Assembly: GCA_012271065.1 (NCBI GenBank) | Contig: JAAXHE010000242.1 | Coordinates: forward strand, 1 to 7,828 | Direction: 5' to 3' | Length of the DNA: 7,828 nucleotides | DNA from: Candidatus Latescibacterota bacterium | GTDB taxonomy: Bacteria > Latescibacterota > UBA2968 > GCA-2709665 | In this document: positions 6,523 through 7,828 of the stretch, piece after piece | Numbering within the stretch: position 1 is the stretch's first letter | Layout of the letters: each line of letters starts with the position of its first letter | Made by a program: the position numbers and the translations under genes | Notes under the pieces: generated by a model | What the model was told of the DNA's origin: nothing | Database searches by the model: none | What the model saw: the letters and a program-made list of their open reading frames with translations, nothing else

Positions 6523-6564
6523 AAAACGAACGAGGCGGGGTGTAAGCCCCGCCTCGTTCGTTTT
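6523..6564. terminator. perfect 18-bp bidirectional intrinsic terminator
   Basis: The arms aaaacgaacgaggcgggg (6523-6540) and ccccgcctcgttcgtttt (6547-6564) are exact reverse complements around the loop tgtaag. Reading rightward the stem ends in TTTT after a GC-rich core, and the A4 at the left end gives the same T-run on the other strand. It sits between two convergent genes, 25 bases after the 61-residue gene stop and 45 bases after the aldo/keto reductase stop, so it very likely ends both transcripts. Confidence 0.9.
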
Positions 6565-6609
6565 AGTGCGTCAATAGAGTTCGTTTTCAATTGCCACGCG
6601 GCGCCGGGA

Positions 6610-7563
6610 CTAACGCGCATCGAACGGCCCGGCCATCTCCCGGTAGAGCATCTTCAGGGCGGTTACGTCGGCTTCATCCAGCGAACCCATTTCCGATACC
6701 GCGGCGTTCGCCTCTGCCTGCTCCGGCGTCTTGGCGCCCGGGATTACACACGAGACGTCCTGATGGCTCAGTACGAATCGCAGCGCCGTCTGCGCAAGCG
6801 AAGGGCTCCGGTCGCCCACCAGCGCCTCCACTCTGGCCACCTGGGCCAGGGCACGGTGCAATCGCCCGTCCCTCCGCCAGCCTTCCCGGAAATCACCGTC
6901 CGGAAATCGGGCGTCCCTGCTGTATTTCCCACTCAACAGACCTCTCGCCAGCGGTGCCTTGATGACCGTGCCGACGCCGGCATTTCGCGCCGACTCGAAC
7001 AACCCTGGGTCCGGACGCTGGTCCAGGATATTATAGTAGATCTGTATCACATCCACACAGCCGGATTCGATACAGAGCCGCCCCTGTTCAACCGTATCGA
7101 TCGATACGCCTGCCAAGCGGATTGCGCCGGCTGATTTCATCCGGGTCAGGAATTCGAAAACGCCGCCCCGCCGGATGGTCTCGACATCCGGATCGTGGAT
7201 GTAATACAGGTCGATGCAGTCCGTACGCAGACAACGCAGACTGGCCTCCAGCGCCCGGCAGAGGTAGATCAGCGAAAAATCACAGTATGCCGCACCGTCC
7301 ACGTACCACCAGCCGCCCTTGGTTGCAAGTACGACGCGTTCCCGCCTTCCCTCCAGCGCCCTGCCCAGAACCCGTTCGCTGCGGCCGTTTCCGTATGCGT
7401 CCGCGGTATCGAAGAGCGTCACGCCCAGATCGAGTGCCCGGTGCACGGCGCGAATCGACGTCTCGTCATTCACGGGCCCCCAGTCCAACCCGCGAAACGG
7501 TCCGGCGCCGAATCCGACCTCCGAGATACGGGGACCGCCCTTACAGAGCGCACGGCATTTCAT
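6610..7563 (-). CDS. aldo/keto reductase
   Basis: This is a cytoplasmic NAD(P)H-dependent oxidoreductase of the aldo/keto reductase superfamily, a TIM barrel that interconverts carbonyls and alcohols. The protein is 317 residues, typical for the family. The catalytic tetrad is complete: Asp52 and Tyr57 in FDTADAYGNG (51-60), Lys82 in LATKGG and His123 in YYIHDPD. Cofactor-binding features near the C-terminus include IKAPLARGLLSGKY (201-214) and VIPGAKTPEQAEAN (273-286). I chose the ATG at 7563 because it has a GGGGGAAG ribosome site and the family core begins soon after (ISEVGFG at 13-19). A longer frame from 7671 would start upstream of the likely transcription start near 7664. The substrate is unknown. 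L-galactose/L-fucose dehydrogenase-like activity is possible for this type, but I cannot assign it. Confidence 0.93.
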   Translation of the reverse strand: MKCRALCKGGPRISEVGFGAGPFRGLDWGPVNDETSIRAVHRALDLGVTLFDTADAYGNGRSERVLGRALEGRRERVVLATKGGWWYVDGAAYCDFSLIYLCRALEASLRCLRTDCIDLYYIHDPDVETIRRGGVFEFLTRMKSAGAIRLAGVSIDTVEQGRLCIESGCVDVIQIYYNILDQRPDPGLFESARNAGVGTVIKAPLARGLLSGKYSRDARFPDGDFREGWRRDGRLHRALAQVARVEALVGDRSPSLAQTALRFVLSHQDVSCVIPGAKTPEQAEANAAVSEMGSLDEADVTALKMLYREMAGPFDAR

Positions 7564-7670
7564 GACTTCCCCCGACAGGTCAGCCGACAACCATGTCAAA
7601 ACGGCCCTCGAAGGCTCCCTCCCGGCGATTCCCTCGAAGGCCGAATTCAGTATCACTTGGATACGACGCA

Positions 7671-7699
7671 AAAATAGAACCTTCAGATCAGGTTGTCAA
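7671..7699 (-). promoter_or_regulatory. sigma70-type promoter for the aldo/keto reductase
   Basis: On the - strand a perfect -35 box TTGACA (complement of 7694-7699) is followed by a 17-base spacer and a -10 box TATTTT (complement of 7671-7676, 4 of 6). Transcription would begin near 7664, leaving a leader of about 100 bases to the ATG at 7563. This placement rules out the longer reading frame starting at 7671. Confidence 0.6.
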
Positions 7700-7763
7700 T
7701 CAGAATCAGGTTCGGTACATCAAGTCACCGTGCCGGTTAACTCGCCCGCCACTTAATCCGTAC

Positions 7764-7828
7764 ATAGCAGTCCGTTGAAAAAGCCCATCCGGTCTACGGC
7801 CTGCCCTTGCGGTCGAAATACTGCGTTG
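7764..7828. repeat. possible start of a dispersed repeat at the window edge
   Basis: The last 65 bases contain no gene start I can support. They begin with tagcagtccgttgaaaaag (7765-7783). From memory, not from a search, this resembles a motif often seen at the ends of dispersed repeats or insertion elements. The 13-base core agcagtccgttga (7766-7778) also occurs, inverted, at 2483-2495, right beside the palindromic element. One such 13-base match is about what chance allows in a window this long, so the call is weak. Confidence 0.25.

Noticed and set aside
6234..6564. 6S RNA, SRP RNA or another known ncRNA in the small transcription unit
   Set aside because: I could not see the long bubble-and-stem form of 6S or the conserved SRP loop, and a well-formed small reading frame explains the unit better.
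7564..7671. Longer N-terminus for the aldo/keto reductase starting at 7671
   Set aside because: The probable promoter (7671-7699) would start transcription at about 7664, inside that extension, and the ATG at 7563 has a strong ribosome site.

Overview
The window looks like ordinary chromosomal DNA from a diderm (Gram-negative type) bacterium. It is moderately GC-rich and carries a BamD-type outer-membrane lipoprotein, ZapA and NadD, but no phage, plasmid or CRISPR genes and no transposase. I cannot name the phylum from sequence alone. The single-base frameshift in the ribokinase gene would fit either a real mutation or a draft or metagenomic assembly.

Left part, + strand (1-2431): an MFS transporter, then a 66-residue two-helix membrane protein with its own good sigma70-type promoter, then a DPM1/DPG-synthase-like family 2 glycosyltransferase 35 bases further on. 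The last two probably form one transcription unit. A GC-rich hairpin lies between the transporter and the promoter.

Convergent gap (2432-2658): a 163-bp imperfect palindrome with nested inverted repeats. It resembles a REP/MITE-type non-coding element, and its right end overlaps the zapA stop codon.

Middle, - strand (2659-4707): a tight housekeeping operon, read from right to left as bamD, nadD, an unrecognised 88-residue gene and zapA. It couples outer-membrane assembly, NAD synthesis and cell division. The 513 bases upstream (4708-5220) hold no gene I can support.

Right part: a ribokinase gene (5221-6148) carries one extra C in a C5 run, which puts the catalytic DTTGAGDAF segment out of frame. 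Next is a self-contained small transcription unit, with a near-consensus promoter, a pyrimidine-rich leader that may mask the ribosome binding site, a 61-residue probable coiled-coil protein and a perfect 18-bp bidirectional terminator. Convergent to it is an aldo/keto reductase (6610-7563, - strand) with its own promoter. The last ~65 bases may be the start of a dispersed repeat.

I see no convincing new multi-gene system. The best leads are the 61-residue unit, the 163-bp palindromic element, the 88-residue operon member and the 66-residue membrane protein.
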